This document shows, piece after piece, positions 35,253 through 43,888 of a stretch of 64,000 bases of DNA. Location of the stretch: contig JADJAE010000150.1 of NCBI GenBank assembly GCA_016704445.1, positions 1 to 64,000 on the forward strand, read 5' to 3'. A program made the position numbers and the translations under genes. The notes beneath the pieces are model-generated. The model was given only the letters and a program-made list of their open reading frames with translations. It had not been told where the DNA came from and ran no database searches. Within the stretch, counting starts at the first letter, position 1. Each line of letters starts with the position of its first letter. The stretch is from Deltaproteobacteria bacterium (GTDB lineage Bacteria; Myxococcota_A; Polyangia; Polyangiales; Ga0077539).

Positions 35253-36815
35253 ATGCCTGATGGGAGCAAGGAATGCGAGGCGGGCGACCGCGTCGCGCGG
35301 GACGTCGTCGACAGCCTGCTCGAGGGCTGCCAGGTCGTCGGCTTCGACTGGCGCTACCTCTACGTCAACGACGCGGTGGTGCAGCACGGGCAGCGGGCGC
35401 GCGAGGCGCTGCTCGGGCGCACCATGATGGAGTGCTACCCGGGCATCGACGAGACGCCGATGTTCGCGACCCTGCGGCGCTGCATGTTCGAGCGCACCCA
35501 CGAGCGGCTGGAGAACGAGTTCACCTTCCCCGACGGCTCGACCGGCTTCTTCGAGCTCCGCTTCCTGCCGGTGGTCAACGGCGTGTGCATCCTCTCGATG
35601 GACATCACCGAGCGCAAGCGCTCCGAGGCGGCGCTCGCCCGCTCGGAGGAGCAGCTGCGGCACGCGCAGAAGATGGAGGCCGTGGGGCGCCTCGCGGGCG
35701 GCGTCGCGCACGACTTCAACAACCTGCTCTCGGTGGTGCTCAGCTACACGGGGCTCATGCTCTCCAACCTCCCGAAGGAGCACCCCCATCACCCCGACCT
35801 GCACGAGATCCAGCGGGCCGGGCTGCGGGCCGCGGAGCTCACCCGCCAGCTGCTGACCTTCAGCCGACACCGCGTGGTGCAGCCGGCCGTGGTCGACCTC
35901 AACCAGCTCGTCGGGGCGATGCACCGGATGATCGCGCGGCTGCTGGGCCCCGGGGTCGAGGTGACCGTGCTGGCCGGCGCGCAGCTCGGGCGGGTGAAGG
36001 CCGACGCGGGGCAGCTCGAGCAGGTGCTGATGAACCTCGTCGTCAACGCGCGCGACGCGATGCCGCGCGGGGGCAAGCTGACGATCCAGACCGGCGACGT
36101 GGAGCTCGACGAGGAGTACGCGCGGCAGCACCTCGGGGTGACGCCGGGCCCCTATGTGAAGCTCGTCGTCACCGACACCGGCACGGGCATGGATCGGGCG
36201 ACCCAGGCGCACATCTTCGAGCCCTTCTTCACCACCAAGGCCCCGGGCCACGGGACGGGCCTCGGGCTCGCGACGGTCTTCGGCATCGTGCAGCAGAGCG
36301 GCGGCCACGTCTGGGTCTACAGCGAGCCCGGGGTCGGCACGACCTTCAAGGTCTACCTCCCTCGCGCCCGTGGCGGCGACGACGCGCAGCCCGCGCCCTC
36401 GAAGAGCGCCGCGGAGCCAGCGGACGGGCTCGCTGCCGGGACCATCCTCCTCGTCGAGGATGACGAGTACGTGCGCGCCAGCACGCGCAACGTCCTGCGG
36501 CGCGCGGGCTACGAGGTGCTGGAGGCCGCCAGCGCGGTCGAGGCGCTGCGCGTGGCCGAGGGCTACGAGCCGGCGATCGACATGCTGCTGACGGACGTCG
36601 TGCTGCCGCGCATGACGGGCCCGCAGCTCGCCGACCGGCTGCGCGCGACGAGGCCGGGCCTGCCGGTGCTGTTCATGTCGGGCTACACCGACGAGGCGAT
36701 CGTCGAGCACGGCATCCTCGAGGCGGGCCTCGCCTACATCGAGAAGCCCATCACCGTCGATCTCCTCACCCGGCGCGTGCGCGAGGCGCTTCAGAAGCCC
36801 GGCAGCCGGAGCTGA
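35253..36815 (+). CDS. PAS-containing hybrid histidine kinase with receiver domain
   Basis: This is a cytoplasmic hybrid sensor kinase of 520 residues. An N-terminal PAS domain (RYLYVNDAVVQHGQRAREAL to GVCILSMDITERKRSE) leads to a HisKA segment with the phosphoacceptor His in GGVAHDFNNLLSVVLS. Next comes a HATPase domain with N-box LVVNARDAMPRGG, VVTDTGTGMD, EPFFTTKAPGHGTGLGLATV and GTTFKVYLPRA. The C-terminal receiver domain has the phospho-Asp in IDMLLTDVVLPRMTG and the switch region FMSGYTDEA...YIEKPI. All catalytic motifs are intact. ATG 35253 is chosen because a promoter overlaps the earlier in-frame position. No cognate regulator gene is adjacent. The end overlaps the convergent nuclease gene by about 25 bases. 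Confidence 0.92.
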   Translation: MPDGSKECEAGDRVARDVVDSLLEGCQVVGFDWRYLYVNDAVVQHGQRAREALLGRTMMECYPGIDETPMFATLRRCMFERTHERLENEFTFPDGSTGFFELRFLPVVNGVCILSMDITERKRSEAALARSEEQLRHAQKMEAVGRLAGGVAHDFNNLLSVVLSYTGLMLSNLPKEHPHHPDLHEIQRAGLRAAELTRQLLTFSRHRVVQPAVVDLNQLVGAMHRMIARLLGPGVEVTVLAGAQLGRVKADAGQLEQVLMNLVVNARDAMPRGGKLTIQTGDVELDEEYARQHLGVTPGPYVKLVVTDTGTGMDRATQAHIFEPFFTTKAPGHGTGLGLATVFGIVQQSGGHVWVYSEPGVGTTFKVYLPRARGGDDAQPAPSKSAAEPADGLAAGTILLVEDDEYVRASTRNVLRRAGYEVLEAASAVEALRVAEGYEPAIDMLLTDVVLPRMTGPQLADRLRATRPGLPVLFMSGYTDEAIVEHGILEAGLAYIEKPITVDLLTRRVREALQKPGSRS

Positions 36816-38126
36816 ACCCCCTGCTGGCACCGCTTCGTCAGCCGCTGGACCCGCTTCGCCAGCGTCGACGGAGCCTCCGCCCCGTGGGCCTGCTGCGCGT
36901 GCTCCAGCGCCCGGTGCGGATCATCCAGGTCGCGCTCATAGCAGCGCGCCAGCTCCAGGTGGATGGCCGCGTCCTCGGGCGCGTGGGCCAGCGCCGCGAG
37001 CAGCCGACCGCACCTCCCCAGGGCGTCCCCGGTCTTGTGGTGCGCCCTCGCCGCGATGAGGTGCGCCTCGCGCGAGGCGTCTCCCTGGCCGTGAGAGAGC
37101 GCGTCTCCCGCATGGGCGAGCGCGCCCTGGTGGTCGCCCGCGCGGAGTGACGTACGAGCGAGCCCCACGTGGTCGTCGGCCTCGAAGCGCCCCTCCGAGG
37201 GGGAGCGCGCCACGCGGGCCGAGCTCGCCGGTGAGGGCCGCGAGGGCCACGAGGTCCCAGAGGTTGTGGCGCACCACGGGGACGATGCCCGCGCGGTCGC
37301 CCTCGCGGAGGTAGCGGCGGTAGCGCTCGGGGATCTCCTCTCCCGCGATGTCGTCGAGGCGCTCGAAGCGCAGCACGTCGCGCTCCAGGCCGGTGAGCGA
37401 GCAGCGGTCGACCCGGGCGCCGTAGATGCGCCGGGCGACGTGCAGCAGGTCGAGGTGCGGAGGCAGCGCCGGGGGGGGAATGCGGGAGAGCACGAAGCGA
37501 GAGCGCAGCAGCGGCAGGTCGAAGCTCTTGCCGTTGAAGGTGATGAGCGCCGAGGCGCCGGCGACGAGGGCGGCGACGCGGGACAGCATCGCGGCCTCGG
37601 CGTCGGGGTCGTGCACGAAGAGCTGCTCGACCACGAGCTCGTCGTCATCGAAGTAGGCGACGCCCACCAGGAAGGCGATGGTGCCGGTGCCGCCGGAGAG
37701 GCCCGTGGTCTCGGTGTCGAGGAAGAGCGCGCGGCCGACGTCGAGCTCCGCGAGGCTGGGGTCGAGGGCCAGCGTCGACAGCGCCGGACCGCGGGCCGCG
37801 AGGGCGCGCTGCACCGGGACGGCGCCGTGCTTCGCCGCGGGGTCGAGGCGGGTGTGGGAGCGGTGGAGGGTCCCGTGCTCGGAGTCCGTGGGCGCGAAGG
37901 GCCACGGGGCGTCGTCGTGGAAGAGCGCCACGTCGGCCCCCACGGAGGCGCGGGCGAGGCGGCCCCTGCGCCGCTGGAGCTGCGCGCGCAGGGCCTCGAA
38001 GACCGACTCCCCGGGGGGCGGCTCAGGCGGGGCTACGGGCTCCGGGGCAGCGGGCTCCGGGGCAGCGGGCTCCGCCGCGGGATCGCGTCGGGGGCGTAGG
38101 CGGGAGAGCTTGCGTTGGAGGTCCAT
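36791..38126 (-). CDS. YprB-like RNase H-fold exonuclease with TPR tail (one frameshift)
   Basis: The protein starts MDLQRKLSRLRPRRDPAAEP with a long Pro/Ala/Glu-rich linker. It then has an RNase H-like/DEDD exonuclease domain of the YprB type: RALFLDTETTGLSGGTGTIA with the first acidic pair, TFNGKSFDLPLLRSRF and HLDLLHVARRIYG, and the last Asp in RHNLWDLVALAALTG. After a frame change near 37215 (one extra G in CTCGGCCCGC) the C-terminal 130 residues are TPR-like helices (EAHLIAARAHHKTGDALGRC, AAIHLELARCYERDLDDPHR). The proline-rich stretch includes short PAAPE repeats near 38030-38080. It is probably a 3'-5' nuclease acting on DNA or RNA; its cellular role is unknown. Confidence 0.72.
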
Positions 38127-38173
38127 CGGCGGGGAGGGGGAGAGAGCCTATACCCCCGCGCCGACGGGGGGCG

Positions 38174-39586
38174 CTACCGGCGGGGCGCCGTCGCGGGGGG
38201 AGCGGGGTCGGTGATGTGGAACTCCACCCGACGGTTCATCGCCCTGTTGGCCAGGGTGATGTTGGGCCGCAGCGGGCGCGTCGGGCCGAGGCCCTGCGCC
38301 TCCAGCCGGGCGGGCTCGATGCCGTGGCCGGTGAGCCAGGTGACGACGCTCTGCGCGCGGCGCTGCGAGAGCTCCGTGTTGTGCGCCGCCGGGCCGGTGT
38401 TGTCCGTGTGCCCCTCGACGCGCACCCGGCGAATCTGCGGAGCGAGCCGCAGGGTGTCGGCCACCGCCTGGAGGATGGCCGTGCTCCTCGGCAGGATCTG
38501 GTCGCTGTTGTTGGCGAAGAACACCGGGCGGTTGATGCGGATGACCCCGCCGGTGACCAGCACGAGCCCGGGGCAGCCGTTCTGCCGGGGGTTGGGGTTG
38601 GGCGCTCCGGGCCGGTCGGGGCAGGCGTCGACGGTGTCGGGCACCGCGTCGTTGTCGCGGTCCGCGCCGGGGCATCCCGCGCGGGACGGGTCGGGCATCG
38701 GACCCTGCGGCTCCTGCGGGCACTGGTCGGCGTGGTTGCGCACGGAGTCGTTGTCGTCGTCTCCGTCGGGGCAGCCGCGGCGGTCGGGGTCGGGCGTCGG
38801 GCCCGCTGCCACGGTGGCGCAGGCGTCCTCGTGGTCGAAGACCCCGTCGCCGTCGCTGTCCGCCGCGGGGCATCCCGCGCGCCGCGGATCAGGGTGCTCG
38901 CCCGGAACCTCCGTCGGGCACGCGTCGTCCCCGTCGAGCACGCCGTCCCCGTCCCGATCGGGCGGAGGCGGCGGGGGCGGCGGAGGCGGCGGAGGCGGCG
39001 GAGGCGCCACGACGGGCTCCTCCGGCGGGAGGCGCAGGCTCACCGAGAGCCCGAAGGAGAGGTACTGCGCGTCGGTGGGGTTGTCGCTCTCGCCGTCCGC
39101 GACGATGTGCCCGTAGCGGAGCATCGGCCCGACGCCGATGGCGCGGTTGAGCGCGAACTCGAAGCCCGCGCCCACGTCGAAGCCGAAGCGGGTCTTATCG
39201 CCGGTGAACACGGCGCCCGCGTTGGCGTCGACGAAGAAGCGCCCCAGCGAGCCCACCGAGGGGTCGACCCGGAGCCCGAGGGTGAGCGGCGCGCCGAAGC
39301 CGTAGCCCTGGTCCGAGGGGAAGAGCCAGTAGCCCCCGGAGAGCTGCACCGAGAGCGGACCGGTGAGCATGAAGCCCAGCCGGAGCGATCCCTGCGCGCC
39401 GAAGCCGTAGCCCAGCTCGTCGCGCTGGAGGTCGGCCAGCATGGCCGTGGCGCCGAGCTCGCCGTGCAGGGTGAAGCGCTGGAGCACCTGCGCCTCCGCG
39501 CGCTTCGGAGCGAGGGTGCAGAGGCCCGCGAGGGTCACCGCCGCGAGCGCCGCGAGGCGCAGCGGGTGTCGTCGACGAGCGCTCAT
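38174..39586 (-). CDS. OmpA-family outer membrane protein with calcium-binding repeats
   Basis: The 470-residue protein has a signal peptide (HPLRLAALAAVTLAGLCTLA), an eight-strand-like beta-barrel of about 190 residues (VLQRFTLHGELGATAML to YLSFGLSVSLRLP), and a run of 15 prolines. Four thrombospondin-type-3-like Asp repeats follow (DRDGDGVLDGDDACPTE, DSDGDGVFDHEDACATV, and two degenerate ones), then a C-terminal OmpA/MotB peptidoglycan-binding domain (FANNSDQILPRSTAILQAVA, VRVEGHTDNTGPAAHNTELS, NRRVEFHI). It anchors the outer membrane to the wall. Its start overlaps the stop of the 22-repeat Cys-rich gene (ATGA), so the two are translated together. The polyproline codons are GGC/GCC runs on the plus strand (38950-39005). 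Confidence 0.88.
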   Translation of the reverse strand: MSARRRHPLRLAALAAVTLAGLCTLAPKRAEAQVLQRFTLHGELGATAMLADLQRDELGYGFGAQGSLRLGFMLTGPLSVQLSGGYWLFPSDQGYGFGAPLTLGLRVDPSVGSLGRFFVDANAGAVFTGDKTRFGFDVGAGFEFALNRAIGVGPMLRYGHIVADGESDNPTDAQYLSFGLSVSLRLPPEEPVVAPPPPPPPPPPPPPPPDRDGDGVLDGDDACPTEVPGEHPDPRRAGCPAADSDGDGVFDHEDACATVAAGPTPDPDRRGCPDGDDDNDSVRNHADQCPQEPQGPMPDPSRAGCPGADRDNDAVPDTVDACPDRPGAPNPNPRQNGCPGLVLVTGGVIRINRPVFFANNSDQILPRSTAILQAVADTLRLAPQIRRVRVEGHTDNTGPAAHNTELSQRRAQSVVTWLTGHGIEPARLEAQGLGPTRPLRPNITLANRAMNRRVEFHITDPAPPATAPRR

Positions 39587-42582
39587 CGGCACATCCCCAT
39601 CCGGCAGATCTGGCCCGCCGGGCAGCGGCGGCCGCAGGTACCGCAGTTGGCCGCGTCGACCTGGGTGTTGACGCACATCGAGCTGCAGATGGTCTGGCCC
39701 GGCAGGCAGCGCGCGGTGCAGAAGCCCAGCACGCACGCCTGGGTGGAGGGGCACACGTTGCCGCAGCGCCCGCAGTTCGACGGATCATCGACCACGCCCA
39801 CGCAGCGCCCGCCGCAGAGCGCCTCGCCCAGGGGGCAGACGCAGCGGCCGTTGTTGCAGGTGGCGGCGCAGGTCATGCCGCAGCCGCCGCAGTTGGCCTC
39901 GTCGGTGTTGGTGTTCACGCAGGTGCCGTTGCAGCGCGTCTGGCCCATCGGGCAGACGGCGACGCAGGCCCCCGCGGTGCACGCCTGGCCCGCGGCGCAG
40001 GCGCGACCGCAGGCTCCGCAGTTGGCGTTGTCGGTCTGCGTGTTGGCGCACACGCCGTTGCAGAGCGTCCGGCCCGTGGGGCACGCGCAGACGCCCGCGG
40101 TGCAGGTCGCTCCGCCGCTGCACGCGCGGCCGCAGGCGCCGCAGTTGAGCGCGTCGGTCTGGAGGTTGATGCAGCGTCCGCCGCAGAGGCCCTGGCCCGC
40201 GGGGCACGCGCAGGCGCCCGCGGTGCAGGTCGACCCGCCGGTGCACGAGACGCCGCAGCCGCCGCAGTTGCGGTCGTTGGAGCGGGTGTCGACGCAGGCC
40301 CCGGCGCAGGCGGTGCTGCCGGTCGGGCAGGTGATGCCGCAGGTCCCGCCGCTGCACACCTGGTTGGTCATGCAGCGGGTGCCGCAGGCGCCGCAGTTGG
40401 CGGCGTTGGTGCGGATGTCCACGCAGACCCCGCCGCAGAGCGTCTGGCCCGTCGGGCACTGGCAGCGGCTGTTGAAGCAGAACTGCCCGGCGTTGCAGGC
40501 CACGCCGCAGCCGCCGCAGTTGGCCGGGTCGACCTGGGTGAAGAAGCACCCGCCGCCGCACTGGGTCTGGCCGGGGACGCAGTTCATCTGGCAGCGCCCG
40601 AAGGTGCACACCTGGCCCGCGCCGCACGAGCGCCCGCAGGCGCCGCAGTTGGCCGGGTCGCTCTGGTTGTTGACGCACACGGCGCCGCAGCGGGTCTGCC
40701 CCGCGGGGCACTGGCAGGCGCCGGTCACGCAGCGCGACCCGCCGGTGCAGGCGCGGCCGCAGGCGCCGCAGCTCGCGTTGTTGCTGGACAGGTCGACGCA
40801 CGCCCCGGAGCAGTTGGTGAGCCCCGTCGCGCAGCTCGCGGCGCAGGCGCCCGCGGAGCACGCCTGGCCCGCGGCGCAGGCCCGGCCGCAGGCGCCGCAG
40901 TTGGCGCGGTCGCTCTGCACGTCGACGCAGGTGCCGCCGCAGTTGGTGCGGCCCGGATCGCACACGCAGGCCCCGCGGCTGCAGACGGTCCCGCCGGTGC
41001 AGGCGGTGCCGCAGGCGCCGCAGTTGGCGCGGTCGCTCTGGAGGTCGACGCACGATCCGCCGCAGCGGGTCTGACCCGCGGAGCAGGTCGAGCCGCAGAC
41101 GCCCGCGCTGCAGGCCTGGCCCGCCGGGCACGCGTTGCCGCAGGCCCCGCAGTGGGCGGGGTTGCTCTGGAGGGCGACGCAGATGCCCGAGCAGTTGAAG
41201 GTCCCCTCGGCGCACACGCAGGCGCCGCCGCTGCACATGGTGCCCGGCACGCAGCGGGTGCCGCAGGCGCCGCAGTTGGCGCCGTCCGCCGCGGTGTTCA
41301 CGCAGCGCCCGCCGCAGAGCGCCTGACCCATCGGGCAGCCGCAGGCGCCGGCCACGCAGGCCGAGCCGCCGGTGCAGGCGACGCCGCACGCGCCGCAGTT
41401 GGCCGGGTCCGTGGCGGTGTCGACGCACGAGCCCGCGCACGCCGTCCGGGCGCCGCAGCTGCTGGCGCAGGTCCCGGCGCTGCAGCTCTGGCCCGCCGCG
41501 CAGGCGCGACCGCACATCCCGCAGTGGGCAGGATCGGTGGCGTTGTCGACGCACACTCCGCCGCAGAGGCTCTGCCCCGCAGGGCAGGTGCAGGCGCCGG
41601 CCACGCAGGCCGAGCCGCCGGTGCAGGCGACGCCGCACGCGCCGCAGTTGGCGCTGTCGGACTCGACATCGACGCAGTCGCGACCGCAGGCGAGCCGGCC
41701 CGTCGGGCAGAGCGCGCCACACGTCCCGGCGGAGCACACCTGGCCCGCGGCGCAGGCCCGGCCGCAGGCGCCGCAGTCGGTTCCGCTGGAGGCGAGGTCG
41801 ACGCAGCGGTCGCCGCAGCGGGTGGAGCCCGACGGGCAGGCGCAGGCGCCGGCCACGCAGGCCGCGCCGCCGGTGCACGCGACGCCGCAGGCGCCGCAGT
41901 GGGTGGCGTCGCTGCGGGTGTCGACGCACGCCCCGGAGCAGGCCGTGAGGCCCATCCCGCAGGTGGTGCCGCACGCCCCGGAGCTGCACACCTGGCCCGC
42001 GGTGCAGGCGGTGGCGCAGCTGCCGCAGTGCGTCGGGTCGCTCCCGAGGTCGACGCAGCGGTCGCCGCAGCGGGAGGTCCCCGCGGGGCAGACGCAGGCG
42101 CCCGCGCTGCAGGTCGCCCCGCCAGCGCAGACCGTGCCGCAGGCGCCGCAGTGGTCGGCGCTCGACGCGAGGTCGACGCAGGCGCCGCCGCAGTCGCTGA
42201 GCCCGGCGCCGCAGGCCGTGGTGCAGACGCCGACGTTGCAGACCTGGCCCGAGGCGCAGGCGGTGCCGCAGGAGCCGCAGTTGCGGGGGTCGCTCCGGGT
42301 GTCGGCGCAGCCGCTGCCGCAGCGGGTCTCGTCCGGCCCGCAGGTCACGGTGCCGCCGTCGACGCCGCTGTCCGCCCCGATGTCCTCCGGAACATCGACG
42401 ACGCCGGTGTCGCTCCCGGTATCCGTGGGGGTGTCACTCCCGGTGTCGCTCCCGGTGTCGGCGGATCCGAGGTCGATCGCGGCGTCACCCGTGACTGTCG
42501 GTGGACCGAGCAACGCTCGACCATCACAGCCGGAGAGGGCGACGAGGGCGGCGGACAAGACGATCAAGACGCGTGCTTGCAT
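39583..42582 (-). CDS. Giant Cys-rich tandem-repeat lipoprotein (about 22 repeats)
   Basis: This 999-residue lipoprotein (MQARVLIVLSAALVALSGCD) has an Asp/Thr/Ser linker (DTGSDTGSDTPTDTGSDTG). Twenty-two copies of a roughly 40-residue Cys-rich unit follow, each centred on NCGACGxAC (or HCGSCGTAC and similar) and containing a CxGxCV-D segment. I counted 22 core motifs. Two sub-types partly alternate along the array: one with a GxxCxAGACxCPxG loop and one with GQxCSAGxC. The design is that of the myxobacterial MXAN_6577-like Cys-rich family, probably a disulfide-stabilised rod on the cell surface. The stop overlaps the OmpA-like gene start (ATGA). It contains no stop in any unit, so the array is under coding constraint. 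Confidence 0.85.
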   Translation of the reverse strand: MQARVLIVLSAALVALSGCDGRALLGPPTVTGDAAIDLGSADTGSDTGSDTPTDTGSDTGVVDVPEDIGADSGVDGGTVTCGPDETRCGSGCADTRSDPRNCGSCGTACASGQVCNVGVCTTACGAGLSDCGGACVDLASSADHCGACGTVCAGGATCSAGACVCPAGTSRCGDRCVDLGSDPTHCGSCATACTAGQVCSSGACGTTCGMGLTACSGACVDTRSDATHCGACGVACTGGAACVAGACACPSGSTRCGDRCVDLASSGTDCGACGRACAAGQVCSAGTCGALCPTGRLACGRDCVDVESDSANCGACGVACTGGSACVAGACTCPAGQSLCGGVCVDNATDPAHCGMCGRACAAGQSCSAGTCASSCGARTACAGSCVDTATDPANCGACGVACTGGSACVAGACGCPMGQALCGGRCVNTAADGANCGACGTRCVPGTMCSGGACVCAEGTFNCSGICVALQSNPAHCGACGNACPAGQACSAGVCGSTCSAGQTRCGGSCVDLQSDRANCGACGTACTGGTVCSRGACVCDPGRTNCGGTCVDVQSDRANCGACGRACAAGQACSAGACAASCATGLTNCSGACVDLSSNNASCGACGRACTGGSRCVTGACQCPAGQTRCGAVCVNNQSDPANCGACGRSCGAGQVCTFGRCQMNCVPGQTQCGGGCFFTQVDPANCGGCGVACNAGQFCFNSRCQCPTGQTLCGGVCVDIRTNAANCGACGTRCMTNQVCSGGTCGITCPTGSTACAGACVDTRSNDRNCGGCGVSCTGGSTCTAGACACPAGQGLCGGRCINLQTDALNCGACGRACSGGATCTAGVCACPTGRTLCNGVCANTQTDNANCGACGRACAAGQACTAGACVAVCPMGQTRCNGTCVNTNTDEANCGGCGMTCAATCNNGRCVCPLGEALCGGRCVGVVDDPSNCGRCGNVCPSTQACVLGFCTARCLPGQTICSSMCVNTQVDAANCGTCGRRCPAGQICRMGMCR

Positions 42583-42755
42583 GGAGGCGTTCTCCCTATG
42601 CGGGCAGACCGGTAATTCCAGGTGGTCCGCTCGCGGGATGATCGAACACCACGACCCGCCCCCGAAGCAACTGAGGTGCACAGTCGCCCTCCGCGGCTTT
42701 GTCGTCGCGCGTGTTCGTCGTCAGGCCTCCGTCGCCCGACGTCTGTGCTCCGCCC

Positions 42756-43226
42756 TCAGCGACGCCGTCGGTGCTTGGAGCGATCGCCCGCGCCCGCTGC
42801 GTGAGCCTCTACGTGGGCTTCGACGTGGGCTTCGGGCTTCGCTTCGGGCTTCGCTTCGGCCGTGGCTTCGACCTTCGCTTCGACCGGCTCGGCCGTGGCT
42901 TCGACCTCCGCTTCGACCGGCTCGGCCGTGGCTTCGACCTTGGCCTCGGGCTCCACCGCGGGCTTCTGCTCGACGCTCACCGGGGCGGCCTCGACCACCG
43001 CGGCCAGGCGCTTCGCCTCGACCTTGGCGATGCGCACCAGGCCCAACCCTTCGAGCAGCGCGTCGACCTGCTCGCCGGCCTTCATCTCGACGCCCCGCGC
43101 CCACTCCGGAACCGTCGTCGCTGCCACCTGGAGCGTCTCCCTTGCGCGAGAGAGCGTGCCCAGCGCGGCCTGCCGAGCGGCCTCGATGCGGGTCATCCGG
43201 GCCGTGTCCTGCGAATGCGTGTCCAT
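42756..43226 (-). CDS. EA-repeat hypothetical protein
   Basis: The 156-residue product has a helical N-terminal region (RIEAARQAALGTLSRARETL to QVDALLEGLGLVRI). From about residue 88 there are tandem VEATAEPVEAK/E units and then AKPEAKPEAHVEAHVEAHA, ending in a basic tail (GDRSKHRRRR). The acidic-alternating repeat with a basic end recalls phasin-like or histone H1-like filament proteins, but no family is assigned. A TAGGGG element at 43233-43238 lies 6 bases from the ATG, so the mRNA may be leaderless. The 173-base gap to the Cys-rich gene downstream holds nothing I can name. Confidence 0.6.
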   Translation of the reverse strand: MDTHSQDTARMTRIEAARQAALGTLSRARETLQVAATTVPEWARGVEMKAGEQVDALLEGLGLVRIAKVEAKRLAAVVEAAPVSVEQKPAVEPEAKVEATAEPVEAEVEATAEPVEAKVEATAEAKPEAKPEAHVEAHVEAHAAGAGDRSKHRRRR

Positions 43227-43345
43227 GCTCGTCCCCTACCGTCGTTGACTCGACGCGTCATCTCTTCTCATGACGCGGCGCGCTGTCAAGGCGCGGCCCT
43301 GATTTCAAGCACATTGCGGTGGGTGATGACGCGGAAGGGGGAGCT

Positions 43346-43880
43346 ATAGGCGTCAACCGTCGATCGCCCGCCGTGCCCGCAGGTTGAAACCCTGATCCTT
43401 CCCGGAATGTTCACGCGGGGGGGGGGGGGGGGGGGGGGGGCCACGCAAGGCGGAAGCGACGGGAGCGACCGCCCACGCCAGCCCAAGCGCCCCACCCGGG
43501 GGGGGGGGGGGGGGGGCGGCCGGGGCGGCCGGCGGGGGGGGGGGCCCGGGCCGCAGGATGAATCCTGCGGCAACGATGGAGTCGATCGTAGGCACCACAG
43601 AAAGTCCGCGAGCGGACTGCGCTGGAGAGTCGCGTCTCGCGACTTCCATGAACCTGCCCAGCGGGAACATCGTTGCCGCAGGATTCATCCTGCGGCCCGG
43701 GCGCCCTCGACCGATGGCCTGGACGGTCGCCCCCTCCGCTTCGCTCCGGGTGAGGCGCGTTGGGCTGGCGTGGACGGTCGCTCTCGTCGCTTCCGCCTTG
43801 CGAGCAACCCCGAGAACATTCCGGGAAGGATCAGGGTTTCAACCTGCGGGCACGGCGGGCGATCGACGGTTGACGCCTAT
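43346..43880. repeat. Giant nested palindrome with poly-G tracts
   Basis: An outer inverted repeat of more than 60 bases (43346-43413 and 43812-43880, core CGTCGATCGCCCGCCGTGCC) is near perfect. Within it, CCACGCAAGGCGGAAGCGAC (43441-43460) pairs with a matching sequence near 43785-43800, and GGGCCGCAGGATGAATCCTG (43548-43567) pairs with 43675-43705. At the centre are small hairpins such as AGTCCGC-GA-GCGGACT. The left half carries G-runs of 24 (43417-43440), 19 (43498-43516) and 11 (43534-43544) where the right half has ordinary sequence. This is either a non-autonomous mobile repeat or a hairpin that defeated sequencing, with the G-runs as base-calling artefact. No gene is present in 43228-43888. 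Confidence 0.85.
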
Positions 43881-43888
43881 GGGGAGTC

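Noticed and set aside
38216..43273. Long plus-strand open frames with PQAPQ-type repeats
   Set aside because: They are antisense translations of the Cys-rich repeat gene; periodicity comes from the real gene on the other strand.
43346..43880. Plus-strand peptides rich in Gly encoded by the G-runs
   Set aside because: The homopolymer runs probably are base-calling artefacts within a palindrome; no start/ribosome site and no protein-like composition.
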